Origin: Niebla homalea
Lineage: Eukaryota; Ascomycota; Lecanoromycetes; Lecanorales; Ramalinaceae
NCBI GenBank assembly: GCA_019925105.1
Contig: JAHGAU010000017.1
Span: forward strand, 806,001 to 870,000
Direction: 5' to 3'
DNA: 64,000 nucleotides
Shown here: positions 46,154-57,928 of the stretch, piece by piece
Position numbering within the stretch: position 1 is the first letter of the stretch
Layout of the letters: the number at the start of each line of letters is the position of its first letter
Made by a program: the position numbers and the translations under genes
The notes under the pieces: generated by a model
Database searches by the model: none
Seen by the model: only the letters and a program-made list of their open reading frames with translations
What the model was told of the DNA's origin: nothing

Positions 46154-48178
46154 CTATCCCATACTGCCACCGCTAGCATTGTGATTCCCGACGAGGCCAG
46201 CCATTTCCAAGAGAGCTCGATCGGACTCGACATCTTTGCCTCTTCTCATACCCTTTCGTGCTGCAGCTTCTCGTTCCTCAAACTCCCACGCTTTCCTTTG
46301 CTTTTCGGCTTCCTCGTCCCCACCGCAACCCCAGATTTCCAAACTATCGATCTCGAATCGATCCTGCCAGTCAGAGTGACGCGTCTGACTTGGATAGAAT
46401 GAGCCGCCGCCGGCGTTGTCATGGTTGAACACTCCAAACTCAAGAGATTCATCAAGAGTCAGAGAGACGGCACCCAACATGGCATGCGAGGGAAGGCCCG
46501 AAATAGATCTCGCACGGGGTGGCGGGTTACCGAAGCTGATTCCGTGCTTGGTAAAGGTGAAATAGTCTGTGTTTAAAGAACTGGGACGAAACACTTCGTG
46601 GACCGGCGCAAGCTGGAAAAGTAGGCAGCCACTACCACCAGCAGCTTCCTTGTGCGTATGCTTCCAGGGGCTGTCCAGGTAAGCGCCGTACGTCACTTTA
46701 TCGTCGGACGTGTTGCCCTTGTCGCTATTAGAAAATCGCTTGGGAGGCATCGTATCAGCAAATGCTCGTTCCCGAGCTCCTGCAGGTTCGGGTGCTAGTC
46801 GGGTCCCAGACACAAGTAACATGCTAGGGGCGCGCCAGTTGAACACTTTCTGCTCGATCGAACCCATGCTGAAGCCAGCGTCACTTCCGAGGTATAGCGG
46901 TCGAAGGCGACGGAAGACATTGCTCCCTTTAAGGAAGAAAGCAAGCTGGCTAAGTACATTAAGATCCAGAATCTCTCCCTCGCGAGGCACTAGCGGATCA
47001 GGTGGCAGCCCAGGGCTTTTCGGGCTGTCAGGAGTTATCGATGACTGTGGTGATATGGGCGGTTGCGAGGAGATGGGATCAGACGAAGAAGTCGTCCTCC
47101 GGTGCTTTGATAGATCCAGATTCTTACTGAAAAGAAAATGTTCAAAAAGGGGATTTAGACCATCGAACAGATAGGGGAGCGAGGCTGGAATAATTGTATT
47201 GAAAGAATGGTAGAATATGCCAGCATTCTGCTCAGGGGTAAAAGACCACAGGATCGAGTCGGCTACACGGCGCAAGCCCTCAAGCCTAGACTCCGTCAGC
47301 CGCTCTGCATGTTTGGAAAGAGATTCCTGAGCATCGAGCGGAGCAATGACTAAGAGGAGCATAAGAAGCCTTCGGAAATTGTCCACGGGTATCTGCGCAT
47401 GGTGAATCTTGGTATCACTCCTTTGGTCATGCTTAAAGACCTCAATGGCGTCCAAAGAGTCAAGTGCTGCAAGCGCCAATTCATCATCATCCTCATCTTC
47501 GTCTTGATCATTTCGGGGGGCATCGATCGGAAAGCCAGACGGATGCGTCTGAACGGGCGAAGCAAGGGCAGTCTCGTCGTCTTTCACAGGCTTCCCATCC
47601 CGTAGATAATCCAAAACAGCCTGAGCTGGCTTCTCGTGTATCGAGCTCATTCTTCTATCAAAAACGGCGAGACTTCGGAACAAAAGCTTGTTTCTGTCTG
47701 TTTTACCGCCCTTCAGTATTCTCCCATATCTCTCTGTCATGATGACCACCACTTTGAGCATGGCCTCGATGGTCAAGATGCTAGGGGCCTGGGAGGCGAA
47801 TGGGAAAGCACCGAGGTATCTGCCCGTCTGGTTCAACTTGATTTCATACATGGTTCAAAAGGCTCTACACACGTAGCCATCTGATTGACGAGTGGTCCGG
47901 GTCCAAGAGCATCTGGAAGTACGAGGAAACGACAAAGCGTCTCCTCCTTCCAATATTGCATGCCATCTTGAACATCAGCGAGAGAGGAGAAGACGTCCTT
48001 GAAATGGGTAATCTCGAGTGGTGTGAAGCACTTCTTGGCAAAGCGAGCTGCAAGCTCATGGCTCAATTGCTCTGGTCCCACATTAGTTAGATGAGATCAG
48101 GCAAAAGGAGGAATATTGGAAAAGCTTGCCGGTGGATACACTCTGACTTCCCTGCTCTTGGGATTGATCCTGACCCAT
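46154..48178 (-). CDS. RTC5: TLDc-domain protein Rtc5
   Basis: Fungal Rtc5-type TLDc protein; TLDc proteins bind and regulate the vacuolar V-ATPase. About 640 residues in three exons. Exon 1 starts [12 protein letters not shown] at 48178; exon 2 carries [23 protein letters not shown] and [10 protein letters not shown]; exon 3 opens [20 protein letters not shown]. The start is inferred: the exon 2 frame lacks an ATG and is preceded by a clear branch point and AG, and the upstream MGQ start gives an N-myristoylation-type N-terminus as in other Rtc5 proteins. The TLDc domain spans roughly residues 340-600 ([33 protein letters not shown]). A disordered Ser/Pro linker lies before it. The C-terminus is a short charged helix. 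Confidence 0.88.
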
Positions 48179-48715
48179 TTTTGGCCGAGGTCAGGCTGAT
48201 GAGACGAGATCGAGGGTGCAAGGCGAAATGGTGGAGGGCATCTCTTACTCACGGCACAATGCGTATCAAGTCCTCTGAGCCTACTGTATTTGAGTATAGC
48301 ATCTCAGAGTACATTACCTTGTAGAGGTGCGGCTAAGCGGCGCCATGTCATACATATGTCGTGAATATAACCTACGTAATTCTGATCGCAAACTTCGCAA
48401 AAGTGGTGTAGACTTGGGATCACCGGCGCAGCTGCCCCCTTAATGCAGCAAGGGTTTAGGTTAGAACCTAAGTAGTACAGATTATGCTACTACAACTCTA
48501 CCAGAGGCCGATGGCCGTCCTTATTTAACCATTGTTTCATCTCATTCAGCATCCGAATATCAAATTTACTCCAAGATAGGAAATCCAAAATAGCAAATTC
48601 AAAAACTACCAACAGCCTAACAGGGGTTTACCTACCCTCCCAGGTTCGAGATCTTCTGTACTTGACACCCATGACTCCAAATCCAGCGCGGCCTGCAATA
48701 TCACATCAAGTCCAA
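48179..48715. other. Intergenic between RTC5 and PAL
   Basis: RTC5 upstream region and PAL 3' flank; no gene or repeat supported. Confidence 0.35.
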
Positions 48716-51578
48716 TCAGGCTGGGATGGAATCTGAGTTTCTTGCAATTGACTCCCACGAGCTCGACACGTCTTTACCACTCAGGGTTTCAGCCTTCGGT
48801 TCGGTGCCATCAATTGAGATCTCTTCAACAAGTTCCATCAGCTTGCTATACAGCCTGCCATCCCGGAGTGCCTCGTAAATGATGCTTGTGCACCCGCCGA
48901 TATTCATGAGGCAATTGGCTTCGCTCGGGTAGTCCACCAGGCCTTTGTGGAATGGAACTTTCAGCTCATGCCGGATGAAGTGATATAGCTTACCCGATGC
49001 CATACCGAGATACTTCGACGCATCTGGGTTCTGGAAATACTCTATGCGGTTTAGTGTGAAGATGTCAAGCACTCGCTCCGAGCAGCGGACTTGCCATTCA
49101 TGAATCAGACCCATGAGATCCAAGTGTTCCCTGGTCTTTGTATTGCCTATCTGGACAAGGTATGGCACGATGACCGAAAGTGCGGATTGCGCGATATAGT
49201 GAAATCGGTCCTCGGCGTCCTTTTCAGTTGTCTTAGACATTTGCCCCAAAACGTGGGATACAACGTCCCTCTGAAGCATTCCAAGCTCAATTTTGGTGAG
49301 CGCATATTCAAAGGCCTCATAGGTCAAGTCATGAATCTCACGAGCAGCACTTTCCAAGAAGACTGCGTTCATCGCCCGAAGATCCAGCGCCTGACAGAGC
49401 GTGTACAAGTGGGATGCACACATGCTCGAGAGAGTCTCGATGGCTTGACAAGTGTATCGAGCAGAAATCAGGGCTAACGAGTTGATGCCCTGGTTGCCCA
49501 TTTCAGCCGCCTGGACATGGCTGCTGACCGGATTCGCAAGATATCCTAGTTCCGAAGCGTAGGCGGCAATGTTGATGTCGATGCCTTTGAAAGTGTAGGA
49601 TGTGCTGTGATCATCGGCGACCAGATCTGGAGGTAGGCCGTTGTTTGTTCTGTCGTTGATGAGTTCAGTACATTGCTGAAACAGCATTCGGCCAAACATT
49701 TGGAGTGAAAGTCGTGTCTTCTCCATCGCTGACGTTACTGAGGCCGCTTGAAAGTTGCCGCCATGGTGAACAACGCCGGCTTCGACATTGAGTAGAGGAT
49801 TGTCGGTCGTGGAATTACATTCCACTGTGATCTGTTTCGTGGCTAGAGCCAGATCCTCGAGCTGGGGACCAATCCATTGCGAAGCTGTTCTGATAGAGTA
49901 TCGATCCTGCCTCAAACCTCCTTCATTGGTGCTACTTTCATCTGTATCGTGTGCCAACCGTGATCCTTTGAGCCACATTCGAATGTTGTTCGCGGCTTCC
50001 GCTTGCCCCTTATGAGGACGAACTTCTGCAAAAAAGGGGTCAAAGTTGCCAACAGAGCCCATTAGAGCCTCTACACTCATCGCAGTCTGGACTTGTGTCA
50101 TAATTGCCAGCTGGTTGGCTTCATGTACGACAAGAGCTGCCACAGCTGTGGAGAAAGCTGTCCCATTCAATACTGCGAGGCCTTCCTTTGGCCCAAATTT
50201 GCAAGGCATGGCATGAACTCTGGCTAGAGCAACATCGCTTGGGATGAGGTCACGGCCACCTTCTCCGTCGTCCGTCCAGATCCATATGTCCGGATTGCCT
50301 TCCATTGCTCCAGCAATGTACGATAAAGGCTGGAGATCACCAGAAGCGGATATTGACCCGCGAAGGGGAACTAGCGGAATAAGGTTGGCGTTGACCATAG
50401 TCATCAGCGTTTCAATACACTCCCAGCGGATGGCTGAGTATCCATAGCACAGTGATTTGCATCGGACAAGCATTGCTCCCCGTACCCACTCCTCTGGCAT
50501 GAACGTTACGCTAGAAGAGCTTCTAAGCTTGGCATGAATGGATCCTGCTTTCTTTATCACAGGGAGAATGCCACTGTGCTGCATCTGGAGTAGCGAGCGT
50601 TGTAGGTCGAATTTATGGTCAGTCCTTGTGTTTGCGCTGCCGCCAAAACCAGTCGTAATACCTGTGTTTTTGTCAGTTGATGAAAGTACAATCTCTGCAT
50701 GCGCTATGTTGAGATGATAAGGCCAAGGTGAATTTTAAATGGGATGCCATCTCTAGGGATGTCAGGAAATCCTTACCATAGAGTGAATATCCATTGTGAA
50801 GATGGTCTTTGAGGATGCTGACACTTCTGCTCACTTGTTCAATGGTTCTGAATACATCCTGCACATTGACCCTCACTCCATATCTATCCGTTTCCATCAG
50901 CATGGTTGACTGCAGAGTCTAGACGTAAACCCAAGCACGCAGAGAGGGCTCGATATATTGCAAGACTCACTACTTTAAATCTACTTACTTGGATACAGCC
51001 ACCACATCTGCAAGGCTGATAGCATTTTCATGGTCTGCAAAGACGGCTTTTTCTCCGACGCCCTCTGCCATCGTGAGACGTGTCAATGTCCCATGCTGCA
51101 CCAACGCGGTCTGAGCGTGCGAGGCGACGTCTGATCGATTTTCTAGAGAGAGGGTTTGAACCCTCTGACCACGTACATCCTGACTCTGATCCATGAGGTC
51201 CAGGTCGCCTTGATGTCCTGTAGAGGTCTCAAGTTTCTGTAATTCCTGTGGTGAGGAGTCTAAAGTATTGATCTCAAAGCTTGCTTCCTCTAGATTTATT
51301 AGACTGCTAGCTGATGTCGAGGAAGAGGCCATGAGGGGCGAGCTCTCAATGACATTCTCGAACCCATCGGTTTGAAAGGGAGATTGAAAAGGTTGGTCAA
51401 ACAAATTTGTCAGTGGTCTCGACATATGTTGAGCTGCATCACCTGTTCCATGCTTGCTTCTTGTTCCTTCCGAAAACGTTTTCTCTGGCCTGTCTAGTGT
51501 GCACCCCTCTCTGTTTGATGTTGTGAAAGCAGAGGCTGAGCCACAGGCAGCAGTAGGCGTGGCGGATTGCTCAAACAT
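48716..51578 (-). CDS. PAL: Phenylalanine/aromatic amino acid ammonia-lyase with N-terminal extension
   Basis: MIO-dependent ammonia-lyase making cinnamate from phenylalanine (or a related aromatic). Exons 51578-50989, 50883-50777 and 50661-48716 join in frame to 880 residues. Key segments: catalytic Tyr in YGITTGFGGSANTRT, MIO-forming Ala-Ser-Gly in RGSISASGDLQPLSY, LNGTAFSTAVAAL, STTDNPLLNVEAG, and HHGGNFQAASVTS. The active-site set is complete. Two oddities: the first ~195 residues are a disordered Ser/Thr/Gln-rich extension absent from usual PALs of about 700 residues, and the substrate-selectivity loop reads LLQMQHSG where Rhodotorula PAL has His-Gln, so His is replaced by Met. Upstream by 1.7 kb is an opsin gene and then a CoA-ligase gene on the same strand. 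Confidence 0.9.
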
Positions 51579-53267
51579 AATTTCTACATCAAGCGTGTTA
51601 TAAATAGTCAAGATTGGAACATTGGACCGGCATTCTCACTTTCTCATATACTGCTGCCGTCCCTGCGCCAGCCTTCTAGTAATGATGACATCCGAGGCTT
51701 TGTCCGATGGTTCCCAGATCGCGTCGTTTGTCGGTAGAGGCTAACGTATTGTGATAGATGGCTCGCCTGAATTCAAGGCCCTCAGAAATCCGGAAGTGGC
51801 CAATCAATGCCCATGGTGGCAATTATCCCAGCCGGCTACATCCGGCATTGGGCTAATTCATCATGGCGTAGAGGACGATACAGATGATTAGTCCGGGCTG
51901 GTGCTCAGCTATAAGAAGGGAAAGCCGAGTAGCGAAAGGATGGTGGGATCTCACACCCACTTCCCTACGTATATCTGCCATTTGACATACGAAAACAAGT
52001 CAACGATGGGCGATTAATCTGGTCGTATCTTGTGGCCTGGCGAAGTAGGTGTCACGATCGGTATATGACGGCAGGTCTTCTGCTGATTGACTAGATCCTA
52101 AAAGCAGACCCGTTCGATGGATAAGGTTGGGGCGGTCCTCACCGGTTTCCTAATTGGGAACGAATGGCGCATTCATGACACACTCACCACACCATCACAG
52201 GCGTTCGGTGCTAAGTTGGTAGGAGCAGTCTGGGCTTTTTTGCGAATCGTGAACGAAAAACGCCTCCACTTGAGGTCTGGCATTACAAAAATGCTCTGCC
52301 TGGCTTGTGACTCGCGCGTGTATCTGCCCTTGGGATTTCGCATCCTTCGCTCGTCCACTAATGAGTTCCCTGCTGGGTCACCGCCTGGAAAACCAGTGTG
52401 GCCCGTAAAGGATGTGCTCTTAGCGCAATTGGGACCATCCTCCATCACTGGACCGAGCTCTGGCCGTATTCAGCAAGTACGAAGCTGGGGGGGACCTGCA
52501 GCATTGGACATGACCATCCGGTACTGGCGTGGTCAGCGTGCAGAAACGATGTGGGGGATTTGATGTCACAGATGCTGCAATGCACAGACGCCAGATCCTA
52601 CGACGCGAATTGGCAGCCTTGTCCGGGTGATGTCGAGATTGGATGGAATGATTTGTAAATCCTCCGAGCATGACCGTGTGGGTGGGTGTTGGAGGAGCGC
52701 TAACGAAACTTGTGTGATCTGTGATCATGCTTCAACAAGTTCAATCTAGTATAGCAGTAGGAAACCTCGAAAAGGAAGGTCAAGTGCTTGCCCATGTAGT
52801 CGTCTCTATTTCAGGCTCTGCGGCCGTCCATTTGTTGCTCAAAGTCAGCTCCCATGTGTTGAATGCTACGATCTTGCACGAGGGAACCAAGATCGAAACC
52901 CTTCCGGAAACTATTGATTCAAGTACTGCTATGATATTTTACAGAGCTAGTCACATCAGATTACTTGCTTGCAAGCCAGCATGTGAGCGCCCACTTCGAA
53001 ACAGATACTAAAAGGAAAGTTCAGGAGGCGAGTGAACAGGACATAGCTCGACCCCAGTCCACCTTCATTACCCATGCACAGCCACCCCTTTCACAACCTC
53101 CACTTTGTCATTTTCGTGCTCCCTCTTTTGCAATCTACAGGATATCGGCCGTCCCCAATCAGCCATATGCATCAAGTCGCAACTGGCTGTCAGGCACATT
53201 GTCATATTACCTCAAGCAACTACATTCATCACATCGTAGCTGAGTGCAAAGGTTTTAAGTGAGGTGT
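51579..53267. other. 1.7-kb intergenic between PAL and opsin
   Basis: PAL promoter side and opsin 3' flank. Several ORFs up to 149 codons exist (for example 52117-52563) but have no protein-like pattern or splice support. No repeat seen. Confidence 0.4.
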
Positions 53268-54539
53268 TCAAGCACCCTCGTCATCGTCACCGACACGGAT
53301 GGCACCCTCCTTGGAAAGGCCGTTGGACCAGAATCCACCAATGGAGGAAGTACTGGGTCGATGTCAGTGATCATGGTTTTTGGACACCGACAAGGACGCC
53401 ATGAAAACATAGCTGGGTCATACGACCAGACTTACCCGGACATGGCGTCGTGGGTGAAGAGGAGCCAGAAGCCAAAGACGGGCTTGGCCAAGACATCAAG
53501 AACGGCGTAGGCAACAATCTCGGCATCGACGTTGATGTGGCGGGATCCGTCGGCAATACCCCAGATACTGGCATTGTTAGTATCACACTCATCACTCCGG
53601 ACAGCTTACATACACAGGGTAGACAGTCCATAGGATTAGGGTGAAACCAGCGATGGCAGAGAAGAAGGTGGCGGTCTTTTGATCTTTGTTCTGGACGATA
53701 CCGCGACCGTTGAAGCCGAGCTGGTAAACGATGACCAAGTAGGCAATGCAAGCCATGGCATACCAGCCCCATTTTGGTCCCTCCTCTACTGTAAAAGCAG
53801 CAAAGAGACCAGTCAAGACCATGATGATATCAGCAACAATGGCCACGAGGATGTTGGCACCGGGTAGGCCAGCCAAGAGGGAAAGATCGAGGAGCAAGAG
53901 TGGGGTGGTGACACTCCAGTCGACATAGCGGGCCCAGTAAACCTCACGGTAAATGACAGTCTTAATATCGGGACGACCATTGGGCATCGACTGGGTCTCC
54001 ACAATTTTGTTCTGGCCAACCCCATCACCAACGGCCATGGCATAGTAGGAGATCATGGCAAAGGTGGTGATGAAAGCTGTCAGGATGTGAAACATGCGTT
54101 TTTGCTAAGTCGAAGGGTGTTAGCGGTATGTAGTCGAAGAAGGGGTCTATGATGCAGGTTCAAGATTTTAACGCCGAGCATTGATGTCAATGTTGATGGT
54201 AAAAAGAGGCGAGATACGTACGACCGGGACACGGAAGGCCATGCCATAGAAGGCAAGTGAGGAGATGAGCATGATGACGAAGACAACCCTGAATGTTATT
54301 AGTATTCTTGTCCGTGAAGGAGCTCTAAAGCAGATCAAGGCAACCGGTAAACATACCACAAAGTGCGGTTGCCGACCTCTCCAGCAGCCTGGTAATGGGC
54401 CTACAGAGTGATGATACATTAGCATTGAATCCAGATGATAAGGTCATGATGATGATGATCAGAATTGATGAAAGATGGAATAGTGAAAACGTACGACTGG
54501 GAGGATTGGATCGGTCGAGACCTTCTTGAGAGCTTCCAT
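53268..54539 (-). CDS. Fungal microbial rhodopsin, proton-pump type
   Basis: Seven-helix retinal protein of the fungal CarO/Leptosphaeria-rhodopsin class, about 290-300 residues in six exons: MEALKKVSTDPILPV, then AHYQAAGEVGNRTLW, VVFVIMLISSLAFYGMAF, a long exon, IADGSRHINVDAE and a C-terminal exon ending VGDDDEGA. Helix C reads YWARYVDWSVTTPLLLLDL, keeping the bacteriorhodopsin Arg82, Asp85 and Asp96 equivalents. Helix G reads VLDVLAKPVFGFWLL, with the retinal Schiff-base Lys. All pump carboxylates are thus present, unlike opsin-related proteins that lack the Lys. The N-terminus is short, without the long extracellular leader of the Leptosphaeria protein. A CCAAT box (ATTGG on this strand at 54,773) is 235 bp upstream. 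Located between PAL and a CoA ligase. Confidence 0.93.
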
Positions 54540-55678
54540 GATGATGGTTAAGGCGAAGAAACAGATAGATGAGTGGGTAGGTTAAGCTTGATGAAGCTCT
54601 GAATCTACTCTTTGATGGAACTCAAGACCAAAATAATTGAAGGTGATGAATCGGATGAGGAGAGAAGAGATGATGAAGTCTGGAGGAGAGGAGAGGATAA
54701 CTTAGCCGGCTGACGAGATGAGACTTGGAGGATGGAGCTTGGGTTGGGCAAGCGCGCACGCCTTAAAGCCTGATTGGCTGGTGCAGTGCGGGGACGCCCC
54801 TGCTGTGGGCAAACCGGCAAAGCAGGAAAATCGACCCTCGTCATTGTAAAACCGAAACAGCTCGACCTTGTTCTCGGATAGAGTAGCAAGAGAACTCTAC
54901 GACGGAAACAGTTTAGATCATGAAGGCTGTGACACTTTCCGGCGAGTCAATCATGGTCGCTTATCGTGGAACACTCCAAATACCAGATATATTAAGATGA
55001 TACAAAGATTGCATCGCATATGGAATTTCCCAAAACCTATCCTAGGGTACTCACCACCTCCAGCCCTCCGAAGAGTTCTTGGTAGGACAGGTACTAAATA
55101 TTGACCATTCGTCTTGAGCACATAACGCCTATCAAACTTCCACCGTCCAGCTGTCCTCTTATCTCTGCAGCTGCAGACGGCCAAAGGGCCACCAACAAGG
55201 ACACCTTTCCTCATATGTGCTAAACTGCTTGCCGCTTCAGCTTCGGCGCCAAAGGCTCACCTGGGCGCCAAGCACACGAGGGTCAAGAGGGTCACAGGGA
55301 GCTGGGTCTTTTTACTGATTGGGAGCTTCTTCAAGGCAGCTGACTTTGCCTGCAGGGTGCTTCAGGTACAGTCCCATGGTACAACATACACCTTCACCAA
55401 GGCGTGCTGAAGTCTCGCATTGAGCCATTCACGACTTGCATTCGGCAGCGTGCTGATCCCTCATTACGTGAGGTCAGCATGGACCGAGGCTCTCCGCTGC
55501 TCGAACTATCCTCATCTGAATCGTTCATTTCAATCTGCGTCTGCACTCTTCTCTAGATGGAGCATTTCGCTTATATGCTGGGCTTGGTCTGAATGGTATA
55601 GCTCGCCAAAGGCTAGAGATCAGGTCGTATTCACAAGAGCCATTGGTGAACCCAGCCAAATCCTCACCTTTCCAACTC
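54540..55678. promoter_or_regulatory. Opsin upstream region and 3' flank of the CoA-ligase gene
   Basis: 1.1 kb without a supportable gene. Left part is the opsin promoter, with the inverted CCAAT box near 54,773 and purine-rich 54,640-54,740. Confidence 0.4.
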
Positions 55679-57928
55679 TCAAACCTCCATTCCAAGCATT
55701 CTGGTTGTGGTGGCTTCAATACTCTCAGCCTCCCGCATCGAGATTTCGGTCTTGCTACCAATGCCATCAGAGTTGATCGGTTGCGCCTTCAAGGTCGAGA
55801 TGGAGTCGTTCGACTCTGCCAAGCCAATGCCGTCCTTTGCTTCAATATCGGCGCTGCTGACAGAAGTATCCGAGGCAGGAGAGTGGGGTCGAATGCTCTG
55901 TCCTGCCTCTTTACTATCCGAATCAGACAATATGGAATGGTCGGACTCGTCTGTAAGAGGAGCAGCTACAATAGTGTCGCCCTCGCTAGGCGGAGGCGCC
56001 ATGACGGTGAGTCTTTGCTCATTCTCCGCTTCTGCAGCAGCAAGTACCCTCAAGTCCTTCCTCAGGATCTTGCCTGTGGAATTCTTGGGTATCGCATCGA
56101 TTGAGCGAACACCACCGTCAAGGCTCTTGTACTTGGCTAGGTGAGTTGACATGTAAGTCTTGATTTCACGTTCCGACGCTTTGGCACCAGGGCCGTACAC
56201 TACGTATGCTCGTGGAAGCTCGCTGTCACCCTCGGGGGAAGGGATCCCGATGACTGCTGCGTCTTTGATACTGGGGTGCAGCAGCAGTTGCGCTTCCAGC
56301 TCAGCCGGCGAGATCTGCCAGCCTCGGACCTTGATCATTTCCTAGAATGAGCAAAATTCTATAAGTTTTGGCATTCGCTTTAGCAGAGGGCTTGCACCGA
56401 TACCAACCTTTTCCCGATCGACGATGTAGTACTTGTTATGATACTTGTACGCCATATCTCCGGTTATCAACCAACCTTCTTTATCTATAGTCGCCTTTGT
56501 TGCCTCGGGGTTATCGAGGTAACCTTGCATGACTGTTGGACCTCGGATTGCTATCGAAGCTTTGACGCCATCTTCCTCGACGATCTGGTCGTCAAGCGAG
56601 AGCCTTAGCAAAGGTCAGTGGGGGACGACTTATCTTGATGATACTAGAAGGAGCTCACCTTGCTTCCATACCTGGTAATAGCCTACCGACACTGCCACTG
56701 TGATCCTTTTCCGGCCAGAGGAAAGTGGTGATCCAGCCAGCCTCAGTCATACCCCACACTTGCAACAGACGGGCGGTCGGTCGGAGAAGACGGAACATCC
56801 GGTCCTGCGTTACTTGTGCTAATGGGGAGCCGGCGCACCAGATCGTTCGCAGCGACCTGAGGAGCATGTAGGCCCTCACTGAGTTTTTCAGAATCGAGGT
56901 CACAATGGCTGGCACTATTGCTGTTTCTGTGATGCGGTATTGGTGGATGTATTGGAGAAATTTGGGTAAGTCGAGTCGTTTCATTATGCAGGTTGGGGTT
57001 CCTTCCCGCAGCGGCAGTGTGTGAGCTAGTGGAAGGGCAAAGGCATGAAAAACAGGCAGTGCTACAAGCCGGGAGACCTGTGATCATTAGCACTTTCGTG
57101 GCGAGACGTTGTCAAGCATACCCACCATGTAAGGCTTGCGCTTCACGTCATCAAGCTGGATGGTCTGCGCGATCAAGTTATGGTGAGAGATCATTGCAGC
57201 CTTTGGAAATCCGGACGTTCCGCTGGTCGATAGCAGAGCTGCTGTTGTTCGCTTGGCCTCATCGGGCTCCGAAAAGGTTGCCCAGTCAGACAGTCCAGAC
57301 GCCAGAAGGACTTGATATGGTCTGAAGGGATCACAGACCTGCTCCTGGGGATTGAGGACAAAGACATTCGAGACAGGAAGACCGCAGTCAGAGATTGCGA
57401 CCGATATCTTGGGAAGAAGGTCAGAATCGGATACTACGAAGCGAGCCCGTGTTTCACGCAGATGGCGGGACAGCTCCGTGGGAGTGTATGCCGGATTTGT
57501 GCCAGTGAATATACCGCCCGCGCCGATGATGGCCAAAACAAGCATGGGATATTCAATCTGATCTCACGTCAGCCCCCTCCTCGACCAAGTAGGAGTTGGA
57601 GCAGAGCCGAGCAGCACAGCATCAGCACCAGGCCCCCTCTTCTGAGGGACGAGCGACTCACGTCGTTGAAGGCATGGACGCAGACACAATCCCCTTTGCT
57701 CAACCCAGCAGCTTTGAAACCTGCTACGAGTTGTTTTACCCTCTGTCTCGCCTGTTTCGCCGTGATGGTTCGGTCAGGCTCCTCCGCGTCGATAAAGATG
57801 ACTCGGTCTTGATCATAGCTCTGATTGCCAAAGACCCAGGAGACCAGATCAGATCCGTGTTCCATGATGGAATTTGACGAGCACTCCATTGTGTTGTCCG
57901 TTCGTTTTCTCGGTATAGGCAGTAGCAT
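55679..57928 (-). CDS. 4-coumarate-CoA-ligase-like adenylate-forming enzyme
   Basis: ANL-superfamily acyl/aryl-CoA ligase that activates a carboxylate with ATP and CoA. Five or so exons, roughly 670 residues. The P-loop is LLSTSGTSGFPKAAM; A5 is QVWGMTEAGW; A7 is GWLITGDMAY; the hinge/A8 region is REK joined over an intron to EMIKVRGWQISPAELEAQLL; the A10 catalytic Lys is in PKNSTGKILRKDL. Intron joins restore YMVALPVFHAFALPL and GSVGRLLPGMEA. Closest in layout to fungal 4CL-like enzymes. It lacks a C-terminal SKL-type peroxisome signal and instead has an acidic Ser/Asp-rich tail of about 115 residues, which is unusual. Start taken at MLLPIPRKRTD (57928); in-frame ATGs also at 57889 and 57865. 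The nearby PAL could supply cinnamate as substrate. Confidence 0.85.

Noticed and set aside
48640..48670. tRNA T-loop-like GGTTCGAGATC
   Set aside because: No acceptor stem, anticodon stem or D-loop could be assembled around it.
51579..51611. Start of PAL at 51611
   Set aside because: That codon is TTG; the first in-frame ATG is at 51578.
52117..52563. 149-codon plus-strand ORF between PAL and opsin
   Set aside because: No recognisable motif, no splice support, and similar ORFs exist on the other strand.
48716..57928. Classical secondary-metabolite gene cluster
   Set aside because: No PKS, NRPS, terpene synthase, P450, exporter or cluster transcription factor in the stretch; only the PAL/opsin/ligase proximity is reported.
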